64,000 nt of DNA from Streptococcus cristatus (GTDB lineage Bacteria; Bacillota; Bacilli; Lactobacillales; Streptococcaceae). Shown in pieces: positions 9,568 to 17,634 of the stretch. Within the stretch, counting starts at the first letter, position 1. The number at the start of each line of letters is the position of its first letter. Made by a program: the position numbers and the translations under genes. The notes below the pieces were generated by a model that made no database searches, was not told the DNA's origin, and worked only from the letters and a program-made list of their open reading frames with translations. The stretch covers positions 63,506-127,505 of the forward strand of contig NZ_VSJJ01000002.1 of the NCBI RefSeq assembly GCF_008369405.1, read 5' to 3'.

Positions 9568-9580
9568 GAACAGAGTGTTC
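9568..9580. promoter_or_regulatory. Putative TetR operator GAACA-GAG-TGTTC
   Basis: A perfect 5-3-5 inverted repeat midway between the divergent tetR and cation-efflux genes. TetR proteins that control CDF pumps in streptococci use a comparable site, so this is a sensible operator candidate. Confidence 0.6.
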
Positions 9581-9641
9581 GGTATTGATTACATTATACC
9601 ATAAGTATTATCTACTTAGAAAAATAAACAAGGAGGTTCAC

Positions 9642-10502
9642 ATGAAATCCAGTAAAAATATGACAATTGCCTTTCTCTTGAATTTTTCTTTTGCCATTAT
9701 TGAATTTATCTTTGGCCTTCTCTTTAATTCCAGCGCTATCTTAGCGGATGCGATTCATGATTCGGGAGATGCTCTGGCTATTGGTCTATCGACTCTTTTT
9801 GAAAAGATTTCCACAAAAAAAGAAGACCGAGAATATACCTTGGGTTATAAACGATACAGCTTGCTGGGAGCCCTGTTGACCTCGGTGATTTTGCTGGTTG
9901 GATCAACCTTGGTCATTGTGGAAAATGTCCCTAAATTATTTGCGCCTGAGAAGGTAAATTATGATGGCATGTTAATTTTGGGGATTGTCGCCATTGTCGT
10001 CAATACAGCAGCCAGCAGAGTAGTCAGCCATGGCCACAGTCACAATGAATCCATTCTCAGCCTGCATTTTCTTGAGGATATTTTGGGTTGGCTAGCGGTT
10101 ATTCTCGTATCTCTCATTTTGCGCTTCACCGATTGGTATTTCCTGGATCCGCTGCTTTCTCTTGTCATCGCAGGCTTTATTCTCAGCAATGCTCTGCCAA
10201 AATTTTGGGAGACTATCCAGATTTTCCTAGACCATGTGCCCAGCGATGTGGATCTCAGCCAGCTTTATCAGGAAATAGCAGCGCTGGAAAATGTGCGAGC
10301 CATCACCCAGCTCAATGTTTGGACGACAGACGGCTTGGAAAAATTTGCCATGCTCCATATCTGTTTGGAAAATCCTAATTTGCTGGCTGAAACGCAGGCT
10401 AACTTGCGCCAAAAGCTTCTAGCTTATGGCATTGCCAAAGTAACCATTCAGACCGATGAAAGCTTGCAGGAACACAAAGAATGTTGTATTGGTAAAGAAT
10501 AA
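9642..10502 (+). CDS. Cation diffusion facilitator (metal efflux)
   Basis: About 286 residues, with six membrane segments and a short cytoplasmic tail. The metal site in helix 2 is 'SSAILADAIHDSGDALAIGLS' (HxxxD), and helix 5 has 'HFLEDILGWLAVILVS' (HxxxD). A histidine stretch (HGHSHN) lies in the cytoplasmic loop. The C-terminal domain has 'RAITQLNVWTTDGLEKFAMLHI' and ends 'HKECCIGKE', with two cysteines. Known: CDF proteins export Zn, Mn or Cd in exchange for protons. The ATG at 9642 follows a perfect AGGAGG site; longer frames upstream have none. Confidence 0.93.
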   Translation: MKSSKNMTIAFLLNFSFAIIEFIFGLLFNSSAILADAIHDSGDALAIGLSTLFEKISTKKEDREYTLGYKRYSLLGALLTSVILLVGSTLVIVENVPKLFAPEKVNYDGMLILGIVAIVVNTAASRVVSHGHSHNESILSLHFLEDILGWLAVILVSLILRFTDWYFLDPLLSLVIAGFILSNALPKFWETIQIFLDHVPSDVDLSQLYQEIAALENVRAITQLNVWTTDGLEKFAMLHICLENPNLLAETQANLRQKLLAYGIAKVTIQTDESLQEHKECCIGKE

Positions 10503-10510
10503 GCCAGCTC

Positions 10511-10535
10511 CCCAGAGAAATTCTGGGGCTTTTGT
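10511..10535 (+). terminator. Terminator after cation-efflux gene
   Basis: Stem CCCCAGA (10511-10517) with TCTGGGG (10523-10529), a five-base loop, then CTTTTG. Confidence 0.75.
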
Positions 10536-10614
10536 TTGCGGAAATAAAAAATTCCCAAATAGTACATAAATGCTTGTCTTTTATTCTTTTATGTGATATA
10601 TTTATAACATAAAG

Positions 10615-10634
10615 GTGTTAAATATTTCTAACAC
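10615..10634. promoter_or_regulatory. GTGTTA-N8-TAACAC operator
   Basis: Perfect inverted repeat GTGTTA (10615-10620) and TAACAC (10629-10634), just upstream of the membrane protein start. A third related half-site, TAACAT, lies a few bases before. It is probably the binding site of the XRE regulator encoded two genes down. Confidence 0.5.
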
Positions 10635-10651
10635 AATGAAAGGAGTCTATC

Positions 10652-11251
10652 ATGAAAAAAAGTCAAAAAACGGGTGGCCTCATTTTAGTCGCCACCGCTC
10701 TCTTTATTGATTTTACTGTTTTCCTTGCTCCCAGCAATCTCAGCTGGTCAGCCAAGTGGATGATTGTCGGTTTGGTAAGTATAGGTCAGCTTATAAGCAT
10801 CTGGTCTTGGTTTCACATGAAACCGTGGCCTAAGAAGATGAAAGAGATTCAAGAAAAGCAGGTCTATGATCTGACCATGAAATTTTATAATCTGTTGAAT
10901 CTTACGGCAACCTCTATCTATACTGTCGGAATTTGGTTGTGGACTCCGAGCACCAATCCGTCCATTATAAAGTACATTGCCTTGGGAGGGCTCCTCGCTA
11001 TCCAGCTTCTCTTTCTTTTATTTTTTGCCTTAAAAAAGGTCAATGAGAAAGCAGACGAGCGCTTTTATGCCAATCTAGCAAAAGCAGCGACTTTGATGTT
11101 TGCTATTTGTATAGCAATTTTACTGGTGCTTGCAGGGCTTAGCGCTAATGTAGGTTCCATCACAGTCAATGCCGGAATATTCTTCATTATGATTGGTGTC
11201 TTGATTTTGCTCTTTGGCTTTGTCTTCTTTTTATTTGAAAAGAGAGGTTGA
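10652..11251 (+). CDS. Membrane protein co-transcribed with XRE regulator
   Basis: A 199-residue integral membrane protein with six or so hydrophobic segments: residues ~8-24, 31-49, 75-95, 105-125, 140-163 and 170-193. It has no signal peptide and no catalytic motif that I recognise. An AAGGAG site precedes the ATG. The last codons abut the XRE gene with no gap. Known: small XRE regulators are often paired with a membrane protein of this kind in streptococci and lactobacilli. The function is unknown. Confidence 0.8.
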   Translation: MKKSQKTGGLILVATALFIDFTVFLAPSNLSWSAKWMIVGLVSIGQLISIWSWFHMKPWPKKMKEIQEKQVYDLTMKFYNLLNLTATSIYTVGIWLWTPSTNPSIIKYIALGGLLAIQLLFLLFFALKKVNEKADERFYANLAKAATLMFAICIAILLVLAGLSANVGSITVNAGIFFIMIGVLILLFGFVFFLFEKRG

Positions 11252-11253
11252 AG

Positions 11254-11481
11254 ATGGCCAAGGAAAGCAATATTATCACCAAACTCAAATCTGTCCGTGA
11301 AACCAGAGGCATGACCCAGCAGGAATTGGCTGACCGCATCGGCATGCGGCGCGAAACGATCTTGCACTTGGAAAATAACCGCTATAATCCCTCGCTAGAG
11401 ATGGCTTTAAAAATTGCTCAGGTTTTTGATTTGCGGGTGGAAGAACTCTTTCAATTAAAGGACACGGGAGGACAATCATGA
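11254..11481 (+). CDS. Small XRE-family regulator
   Basis: About 75 residues, essentially one helix-turn-helix domain: 'RGMTQQELADRIGMRRETILHLENNRYNPSLEMALKIAQVF', then 'VEELFQL'. This is the YozG/Cro class. The ATG at 11254 (MAKESN) is preferred over a TTG two codons upstream because it sits right after the stop of the membrane protein and follows AGAGG. The stop overlaps the maf start (ATGA). Confidence 0.9.
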   Translation: MAKESNIITKLKSVRETRGMTQQELADRIGMRRETILHLENNRYNPSLEMALKIAQVFDLRVEELFQLKDTGGQS

Positions 11482-12125
11482 AGACGGTTTTTGACTACCA
11501 AAGAGAAGGTGAAAAAGGAAGGATTCGTCGCTTTGTACTCCTATCTACGTCGCCCAGACGCAAGGAATTGCTGAGTTTTTTGAATCCAGAGATTCAGTCT
11601 GTAGAAGTGGACGAGCGAGCTATCGAAGAGCATTGCATGGCAACCATCGATGAACAGGATTTTCTGACCAAGGCAGCCAAGATTTGTTGTGAGATTTCCA
11701 AGGCCAAGTCCGATTTGGACTTGGAAGCTGAAACCCTTTATATTTCAGCTGATACCATCGTCGTAGTGGATGGTCAGATTTACAATAAACCACAGGATTT
11801 AGCTGAAGCTGATCGGATGTTTCGCTCTTACTTTGGCAAGAGCCACCATGTAGTGACCTCGGTCTGCCTACGTATGCAGGATTTTCTAGAAGTCTTTTAC
11901 ACCGTGGCGAAGGTGGACTTTGTAGATTATTACCCAGAATTAGAGCCTATCATCGAGGCCTATCTGCATGACAAGCGTCCGCTGGATAAGGCGGGTGCTT
12001 ATGGCTTTCAGGAGCTGGATCCTCGCTTTATCCGCTCAATTACAGGTGATATGTACACCATCATCGGCCTGCCTGTCGCTGAGACCAGCTATCGGATTTA
12101 TAGGGATAGCAAAGGAAAAGAATAA
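11478..12125 (+). CDS. maf: Maf family nucleotide pyrophosphatase
   Basis: A 215-residue Maf/HAM1-fold enzyme. The substrate-loop motif 'LLSTSPRRKELLSF' lies at residues ~22-35, 'YISADTIVVVDGQIYNKP' is central, and 'DKAGAYGFQELD' is late in the sequence. Known: Maf proteins hydrolyse nucleoside triphosphates (dTTP/UTP or modified nucleotides) to monophosphates and have been linked to septation arrest. About 20 residues precede the usual start of the fold (MKTVFDYQREGEKGRIRRF), somewhat longer than normal. The gene is coupled to the XRE gene by a 4-bp overlap. Confidence 0.92.
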   Translation: MKTVFDYQREGEKGRIRRFVLLSTSPRRKELLSFLNPEIQSVEVDERAIEEHCMATIDEQDFLTKAAKICCEISKAKSDLDLEAETLYISADTIVVVDGQIYNKPQDLAEADRMFRSYFGKSHHVVTSVCLRMQDFLEVFYTVAKVDFVDYYPELEPIIEAYLHDKRPLDKAGAYGFQELDPRFIRSITGDMYTIIGLPVAETSYRIYRDSKGKE

Positions 12126-12150
12126 GGCTTTGATTCTATTCTAAAACATC

Positions 12151-12196
12151 AAAAATCTCCCCACAAGTGGTTGTCCACTTTCTTAGGGAGATTTTT
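12151..12196. terminator. Bidirectional terminator after maf
   Basis: AAAAATCTCCC (12151-12161) pairs with GGGAGATTTTT (12186-12196). An inner AAGTGG/CCACTT hairpin sits in the loop. It serves maf and the convergent GH1-like gene. Confidence 0.9.
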
Positions 12197-12223
12197 TCTA
12201 TGTTTTGAACGTGGGACTGAATC

Positions 12224-13396
12224 CTAGATGTTTACATCGCTCCAGCTGAAAGGCGTGTAGCCAAGCAACTCAATCCCGTCAATCTCAACGGATTTAATAA
12301 TTTCTTGAACGTTGTCTTGAATGTTCTTAGCTAATTGCGGATGGTCAGAGACTTCAGAACAAGTCTCAATGACCAAGAGAGGCTTGTGGTAGCGCTCATA
12401 TAGCTCAGACATGGCAATACGAAGAAGAACAGGTTGTGCCAGACAAGTTTCTACATTTTTGCGGACATATTTGCTGGTAAACAAATTCTGGATATTTTCT
12501 GCCGCATAATGTGAGAAGGCAATAAAGTCCACGACTCCTTCTCTTAAGGCGAAGACATCCTCTTCCGTAATGCCCAGATCCAGCTGATTTCGCTCAATGT
12601 AGCGAAGGAAGTGGTTTGGATAGTGGCCCTTGGTCTGCACATCTGTAAAAATGTAGTTTTTACGTCTGTTCAGCTCATGGCCCAAGGCATCGGTAGCTGA
12701 GTGATTTTCCTGGTGGGAATCACTATTGATGGTAATCAAACTACCAAATTGGAAGGTTGGATTGATGGTTTGACCGAGCTTAACCACATTTGCGGATGCG
12801 ATTAGCTGATGGTGAGCAGCCAGCCAGATTTGTTGCTCCTGGTTTTCTGTGCTATCAAAGTGTAGCCCAGCGCCTAAGAATGGCAAATAGGGAAGAGCGC
12901 TCATTTCTTTAAAGGTAATCCAGTAAGTGACTTTTTCTTTAAAGTGGGTCAAAACGGCTTCACAATACTTTTCATACATGGCAATCATTTGCCGACTTTT
13001 CCATGCTCCGTATTTTTCATACAAATGAAGCGGGAAGTCAAAATGAGACAAGCTCACAATTGGTTCGATGTCATTTTCGAGAAGTGCATCGATAATTGAC
13101 TCATAGAAAGCAAGAACCTTAGCATCGGGTCTCCGCTCTTCTCCTGTCGGGAAGAGGCGAGTCCATGAAAGGGATAGCTGGTAGGTATTGAAGCCCATTG
13201 TTTTAATTTTTTCAATGTCTGCCAGATAATCCTGTTTGCTGGAGCCTTGTTTGAACAAATCGTAGGCTCCTAGGGGAATTGTTCGATAGTCAACTGTTCC
13301 GTCCATGACAGAGAGACGATAGTCTTCACCATACTGGGGTAGAATGTCGGTGATTCCTAGACTTTTACCATTACTTGATAGAATATTTCTAATCAT
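12224..13396 (-). CDS. GH1-like protein, shortened (6-phospho-beta-glucosidase relative)
   Basis: 390 residues, against about 460-480 for normal GH1 enzymes. Typical GH1 elements are present: 'YLADIEKIKTMGFNTYQLSLSWTRLFPTG', 'LSHFDFPLHLYEKYGAW' and 'YCEAVLTHFKEKVTYWITF'. The acid/base block reads TFKE rather than the usual TFNE: the Glu is kept and the Asn is Lys. The nucleophile block reads VIETC rather than xTENG; its Glu is kept. The protein stops at 'LGYTPFSWSDVNI', where normal enzymes continue for about 40-60 residues including the phosphate-binding and aglycone parts. It may be inactive or have changed specificity. No PTS genes flank it; its neighbour upstream is the serine-rich repeat gene (41 bp away). 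Confidence 0.8.
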   Translation of the reverse strand: MIRNILSSNGKSLGITDILPQYGEDYRLSVMDGTVDYRTIPLGAYDLFKQGSSKQDYLADIEKIKTMGFNTYQLSLSWTRLFPTGEERRPDAKVLAFYESIIDALLENDIEPIVSLSHFDFPLHLYEKYGAWKSRQMIAMYEKYCEAVLTHFKEKVTYWITFKEMSALPYLPFLGAGLHFDSTENQEQQIWLAAHHQLIASANVVKLGQTINPTFQFGSLITINSDSHQENHSATDALGHELNRRKNYIFTDVQTKGHYPNHFLRYIERNQLDLGITEEDVFALREGVVDFIAFSHYAAENIQNLFTSKYVRKNVETCLAQPVLLRIAMSELYERYHKPLLVIETCSEVSDHPQLAKNIQDNVQEIIKSVEIDGIELLGYTPFSWSDVNI

Positions 13397-13436
13397 ATTA
13401 GTTCCTTTCAGTATTCATTCGCTGTTTGTTCTGAGC

Positions 13437-15932
13437 TTATTTTTTATGTCTCTTGGTAATCATGGCCAAGGTTGATAAATTCTGTGTGACAGTAGTAAAC
13501 TCAGAAGCCATGCTTTGCGATTGATATACGGCAGCAGACAGACTGATCGAATGGGCTCTCTCTGCACTGATTGATTGTTCAATGATCATTCTTTGAGATT
13601 GTGATTCAGCGATAGATAGACTGATTGAACGCTCTCTTTCCACGCTCATTGATTGCTCAATGGCGATACTTTGAGATTGTGATTCAGCAATAGCTAGGCT
13701 GCGTGACTGTTCTTGCTCTAGGCTGATAGACTGCTCAATAATAATGCTATGTGCTTCAGATTGGGCAAGGTAAATGCTGAATGAATGATCCTGTTCGACG
13801 CTGATTGATTGTTCAACGGCTCTGCTGAGGACTTTAGATTCTGCAGTAGATAAACTAAATGATTGTTCTTGCTCCAAGCTGGTAGACTGCTCAATAGTAT
13901 CTCTTTTCGCTCTAGATTCCGCAGCTGCCAAACTGTATGAATATTCCTGTTCCAGGTTGCGAGATTGTTCTACCGCTGCATGTTGTGATTGCGATTCAGC
14001 GATAGATAGGCTGCGTGACTGTTCTTGTTCCAAGCTGATAGACTGCTCTACGGCCACGCTTTTCGCTTGAGCTTCTGCCATAGACAGGTTAGTAAATACT
14101 TCATTTTCTAGGCTGATAGACTGTTCAATTGCGATGCTTTGAATTTCATTTTCTGTAATAGATAGGCTTAGTGACGCCTCGTTCTCCGCACTGATAGACT
14201 GTTCAATTGCCCGACTTAAGGCTTCAGATTCCGCTACAGACAGGCTGATAGACGCTTCATTTTCCGCGCTAATTGATAACTCGATCGCTTTACTTAGTGC
14301 TTCAGACTCTACGATAGATAAGCTAGTAGACACTTCGTTTTCCGTGATAATAGACTGTTCAATAGCTCTATCTAAGACTTCGGCTTCCTCGACAGCCAAG
14401 CTAGTGGACGCTTTGTTTTCAGCACTGGTTGATTCTTGGATAGCAATGCTTTGAGAAACAGACTCAGCTACAGATAAGCTGGTAGACGCTTCGTTCTCTG
14501 CACTGGTTGATTCTTGGATGGCAATGCTTTGAGAAACAGACTCTGCCACAGACAGGCTAAGCGACGCTTCCGTTTCTGCGCTGATTGATTCTTGGATGGC
14601 AATGCTTTGAGAAATAGATTCCGCCACAGACAGGCTAAGAGATGCTTCCGTTTCTGCACTGATTGATTCTTGGATGGCAATGCTTTGAGAAATAGACTCA
14701 GCCACAGACAGGCTAAGAGATGCTTCCGTTTCCGCACTGATTGATTCTTGGATGGCAATGCTTTGAGAAACAGACTCAGCTACAGACAGGCTAAGCGACG
14801 CTTCGATTTCCGCGCTGATTGATTCTTGAATCGCGATGCTTTGCGAAATAGACTCAGCTACGGACAAGCTGGTAGACGCTTCGATTTCTGCGCTGATCGA
14901 TTCTTGAATCGCGATGCTTTGCGAAACAGACTCAGCTACAGACAAGCTCAGAGATGCTTCTGTTTCCGCGCTGATTGATTCTTGGATGGCGATGCTTTGG
15001 GAAACAGACTCAGCTACAGACAGGCTGATAGACGCTTCGTTCTCTGCGCTGATTGATTCTTGAATAGCAATGCTTTGCGAAATAGATTCCGCCACCGACA
15101 GGCTAAGCGATGCTTCTGTTTCTGCGCTGATTGATTCTTGGATGGCGATGCTTTGGGAAACAGATTCGGCCACAGACAGGCTAGTAGACGCTTCGATTTC
15201 TGCGCTGATTGATTCTTGGATAGCAATGCTTTGGGAAACAGACTCAGCCACCGACAGGCTAAGAGACGCTTCGCTATCTGAACTGATAGACTCTTCAGCG
15301 GCCATGCTTTGCGATACCGACTCAAAAATAGATAGGCTTAACGATGCTCTATTTTCTTCAAAGATAGATTGTTCGATGGCATAACTTTGTGCAATCGACT
15401 CAGCCACCGATAAGCTGGAAGAAGTATCAGCTTCCTTGCTGTCAGATTGGCCAACTGCCAAACTTTGTGTTTGTGATTTGGAGACGGATAAGCTCCGAGA
15501 CGCTTTTTTGCTTTCAATACTCAATGATAAGGATATTGAGTCTGCAGCGCTCTTCAAGCCCCGCTTTTTCCGAGAATCTACCGCTGTTGAGAGGCTTGTT
15601 TCAGCAGAATCTGCCTCGCTAGTCGAAGGCCCCTTAACTGTCACTTTTTCTTGAGCCAGACTAGATTCACTTTCTATCGCTTGAGATTCGTCTGGATCTT
15701 CTTCTCCGCCGATATTCATAACATCTAAGCGGTCGTAGTATTGGATAGATTCCAAAGCTTTCTCAATGAGGAAATTCTCTCTATCTTCTTGGGTCATATT
15801 GACCTGTGGGGTGCTTCCTTGATTATTATTGGAAGCAGACGATTCTTCCTCCTTCTCTTCTCCTTTTATAAGACGCTTAAAGCCCCCTAAAAAATTACGC
15901 AACATACCTTTGTTATCTTCATTGCTTGGCAT
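13437..15932 (-). CDS. Serine-rich 22-residue-repeat protein
   Basis: About 831 residues. The N-terminal ~85 residues are unique: a short amphipathic piece 'GMLRNFLGGFKRLIKGEE', an acidic Ser/Asn linker, then 'ENFLIEKALESIQYYDRLDVMNIGGEED'. From about residue 130 to the end the protein consists of some 30 copies of a 22-residue unit of the type S(L/I)SLSVAESVSQSIAIQESI-SAE-EA. The C-terminus is short and basic (KRHKK). There is no signal peptide, no YSIRK motif and no LPXTG. A 22-residue period equals two 11-residue turns, as in right-handed coiled coils or lipid-binding amphipathic helices. The start at 15932 is spaced correctly from GGGAG; an ATG two codons earlier is possible. The function is unknown. 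Confidence 0.85.
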   Translation of the reverse strand: MPSNEDNKGMLRNFLGGFKRLIKGEEKEEESSASNNNQGSTPQVNMTQEDRENFLIEKALESIQYYDRLDVMNIGGEEDPDESQAIESESSLAQEKVTVKGPSTSEADSAETSLSTAVDSRKKRGLKSAADSISLSLSIESKKASRSLSVSKSQTQSLAVGQSDSKEADTSSSLSVAESIAQSYAIEQSIFEENRASLSLSIFESVSQSMAAEESISSDSEASLSLSVAESVSQSIAIQESISAEIEASTSLSVAESVSQSIAIQESISAETEASLSLSVAESISQSIAIQESISAENEASISLSVAESVSQSIAIQESISAETEASLSLSVAESVSQSIAIQESISAEIEASTSLSVAESISQSIAIQESISAEIEASLSLSVAESVSQSIAIQESISAETEASLSLSVAESISQSIAIQESISAETEASLSLSVAESISQSIAIQESISAETEASLSLSVAESVSQSIAIQESTSAENEASTSLSVAESVSQSIAIQESTSAENKASTSLAVEEAEVLDRAIEQSIITENEVSTSLSIVESEALSKAIELSISAENEASISLSVAESEALSRAIEQSISAENEASLSLSITENEIQSIAIEQSISLENEVFTNLSMAEAQAKSVAVEQSISLEQEQSRSLSIAESQSQHAAVEQSRNLEQEYSYSLAAAESRAKRDTIEQSTSLEQEQSFSLSTAESKVLSRAVEQSISVEQDHSFSIYLAQSEAHSIIIEQSISLEQEQSRSLAIAESQSQSIAIEQSMSVERERSISLSIAESQSQRMIIEQSISAERAHSISLSAAVYQSQSMASEFTTVTQNLSTLAMITKRHKK
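14440..15280 (-). repeat. 66-bp tandem repeats within the serine-rich gene
   Basis: The central part of the gene is about 13 near-identical 66-bp units, each containing the plus-strand phrase 'gattgattcttggatggcaa' or a close variant. Outside this stretch the repeats have diverged at the DNA level but keep the 22-residue period. Such arrays change copy number by slippage or recombination. Confidence 0.9.
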
Positions 15933-16132
15933 GGACATACTCTCCCTAATTCTAATAATAATACTATTATAAAGGCTAGCAGACCATCTGTCAAAATTTA
16001 TTGCATTAAAATGAAAATTTCCAAAAGAAAGGGTTTTCTTGCTTCTTTCTGAGAACTTTTTTCCGAATTTTATCCATTTTCACACTCTGTTTGAAGGATT
16101 TGAAGTCGATAGAAATAATATCTTAGAAATGC

Positions 16133-16138
16133 TATAAT
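16133..16138 (+). promoter_or_regulatory. -10 box for the P-loop kinase gene
   Basis: TATAAT at 16133-16138, preceded by TGC, about 47 bp before the TTG start. No good -35 was found. The stretch from 15933 to 16132 shows no other feature. Confidence 0.45.
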
Positions 16139-16184
16139 ATGAGCAGTTATTCTCAGAATCGTTAGAATTGATAGAGGTATTAGG

Positions 16185-16706
16185 TTGGAAAATTGTGTTT
16201 ATATTGTTTCTGGACCTCCAGGCGTTGGAAAAAGCACGGTCAGCAAAGAGTTAGCTTACTCTTTTGACAAAAGTGCGGTGATCGAAGGCGACATGATCTA
16301 CTTAATGATTAAAAGCGGCCTAGTAGCACCTTGGGAGGATGATGGTTATTACATGGACTTGTTTTGGGATAATATCATCAGTCTGACCAATAATTTCATG
16401 GCCCGAGGCATTACAGTCATCATAGAATACGTCATATTTGAGGAACAACTTAAGAAAATTGCGGAGTTCTTAAAGGCAAAACAGATAAACTTAAAATACT
16501 GTGTCTTGCTAGCAGAAGAAGAAACACTTAGAGACCGAGATTCTTCTAGAAAAGAAATTGAAAGAACAGGCGATTTATCTATCCAGTCAAGAAATGACTT
16601 CTTAGCTAAAAATATTACTCAAAATCATTTGCTGTATACAGATGATTTGGACGTCAAAGAAACAGCACATATCATAAAAACTTCGGATAGATTTTTGGTT
16701 GATTAA
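16185..16706 (+). CDS. P-loop NTPase / small-molecule kinase-like protein
   Basis: A 173-residue protein with Walker A 'GPPGVGKST' at residues ~9-17 and a following 'VIEGDMIYLM' (DxD-like position of AAA_18/AAA_33 kinases). Later come 'RGITVIIEYVIFEEQLKKI' and an Arg-rich lid 'RDRDSSRKEIERTGD'. The layout fits adenylate-kinase-like or chloramphenicol-phosphotransferase-like enzymes; the substrate is unknown. The start is TTG (16185) with GAGG upstream; no ATG is available before the Walker motif. Base composition is more AT-rich than the genes to the left, and the gene stands at the edge of the accessory stretch. Confidence 0.8.
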   Translation: MENCVYIVSGPPGVGKSTVSKELAYSFDKSAVIEGDMIYLMIKSGLVAPWEDDGYYMDLFWDNIISLTNNFMARGITVIIEYVIFEEQLKKIAEFLKAKQINLKYCVLLAEEETLRDRDSSRKEIERTGDLSIQSRNDFLAKNITQNHLLYTDDLDVKETAHIIKTSDRFLVD

Positions 16707-16813
16707 AATTGAGTTTGATAGCTGGAAATTAGAAAGTAAAGAGATTAAGACAGGTTGACAAGTTGGCAAGTAGATTGATTGTATGACAAATTTGAATTTA
16801 TTAAGGTGTGCAT

Positions 16814-16942
16814 ATGAAAGCAAAAAGACCTGATTTTGGAGATATAAAATCATTTGAAGAATTTAATAGATACTATTGGTATCGAGAAGAACTTTCACAA
16901 ATTTGTAAGTCTCTTGGATTAGAGTATAGATGCACGAAGTAA
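16814..16942 (+). pseudogene. Truncated SAP-domain-like gene, N-terminal fragment
   Basis: A 42-residue frame, beginning 'MKAKRPDFGDIKSFEEFNRY' and including 'WYREELSQICKSLGLEY', stops after 'RCTK'. The fragment looks like the start of small streptococcal proteins with a SAP-type fold, where the chain would continue. Only a remnant remains. Confidence 0.5.
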
Positions 16943-17025
16943 GAGTGATAGATTTGGCTGAAATTATCTCTAAATGATTATAATCAGTTAAAATTCAATT
17001 CTTCTGCTAAAATCAAAAGAAAAAG

Positions 17026-17053
17026 CCTTTGAAATCAACATTTCAAAGGTTTT
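17026..17053. terminator. Terminator hairpin in remnant region
   Basis: CCTTTGAAAT (17026-17035) pairs with ATTTCAAAGG (17040-17049) around a CAAC loop and is followed by TTTT. There are A-runs on the left, so it works in both directions. Confidence 0.8.
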
Positions 17054-17058
17054 AAACA

Positions 17059-17226
17059 TCATTTGTGATTTCTATAAATTAGTATTCCAATAGACAAAAG
17101 TATAGTAATCAAAGCACTTATTGATAAAATTTTAATATTATCAGTAAAAATATCTACAACTTCAAGAACAGAGACAGAACCGACAAGGAACAATACTTTA
17201 TTCGGCTTTTGGATTGTATATTGTGC
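17059..17226 (-). pseudogene. C-terminal fragment of a small membrane protein
   Basis: An open frame without a start codon, ending at the TGA at 17059-17061 (minus strand). Its ~55 residues hold two hydrophobic stretches, 'VLFLVGSVSVLEVV' and 'ILSISALITILLSIGILIYR', and end 'NHK'. The frame is closed upstream by a stop at 17227-17229. It looks like the tail of a lost small membrane protein, served by the adjacent terminator. Confidence 0.4.
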
Positions 17227-17273
17227 TTATTATTGGAGGAAATGGATAGTAAAATAGATAAAAGAGGTAAAAC

Positions 17274-17605
17274 ATGAAACATGACCAATTACAACAATAT
17301 ATTTCACTCAGAATAAGGGAGTGTAGAAAAGAAAAAAGCTTAGTCAAGAAAAATTATCGGAGATGGCTGGGTTAGGTATTAAAGCAATACAAAATATTGA
17401 GATTCAAAAATATGATTTTAAAATTCAAACTCTAGAGAAAGTTATTAGAGCATTAGATATTTCAGTAGAAGACTTCTTTGATTTTCAATTTTCAGAGAAT
17501 GCTGTATCATTAGAGACTTTGAGCAAAAATATTTCAAGTTTGTCAAACGAGAAGCGGCAAAAGTTAATCTCTTCGTTTAATGAGATTACTAAAAATATGA
17601 ATTAA
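17274..17605 (+). pseudogene. XRE-family regulator broken by one-base deletion in an A-run
   Basis: The ATG at 17274 has an AGAGG site and opens a frame 'MKHDQLQQYISLRIRECRKE', then runs out of frame after an A6 tract (17332-17337) and stops at a TAG. Adding one A (A7) joins it to 'KLSQEKLSEMAGLGIKAIQN', restoring a complete XRE helix-turn-helix and its C-terminal part ('FFDFQFSENAVSLETLSKNI'). The restored protein would be about 110 residues. The homopolymer position allows three readings: a mutation, a phase-variable switch, or a sequencing error. It is the regulator nearest to the three-gene cassette that follows. Confidence 0.75.
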
Positions 17606-17606
17606 G

Positions 17607-17634
17607 GAGGAATTTGAAGCAGATTCCTCTTTTT
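17607..17634 (+). terminator. Terminator after XRE gene
   Basis: GAGGAAT (17607-17613) pairs with ATTCCTC (17623-17629), followed by TTTTT. Confidence 0.75.

Noticed and set aside
15070..15654. Plus-strand open frames across the serine-rich gene
   Set aside because: They are mirror frames of the repeats, have no ribosome binding sites, and share the 66-bp period.
13437..15938. Regular repeats that might suggest a CRISPR array
   Set aside because: The repeats are 66 bp, in frame, without unique spacers, and encode the 22-residue units of one long protein.
17331..17345. Programmed -1 frameshift in the XRE gene
   Set aside because: The A6 run could allow slippage, but no proper X-XXY-YYZ heptamer in the zero frame and no following stem-loop were seen; a one-base deletion is simpler.
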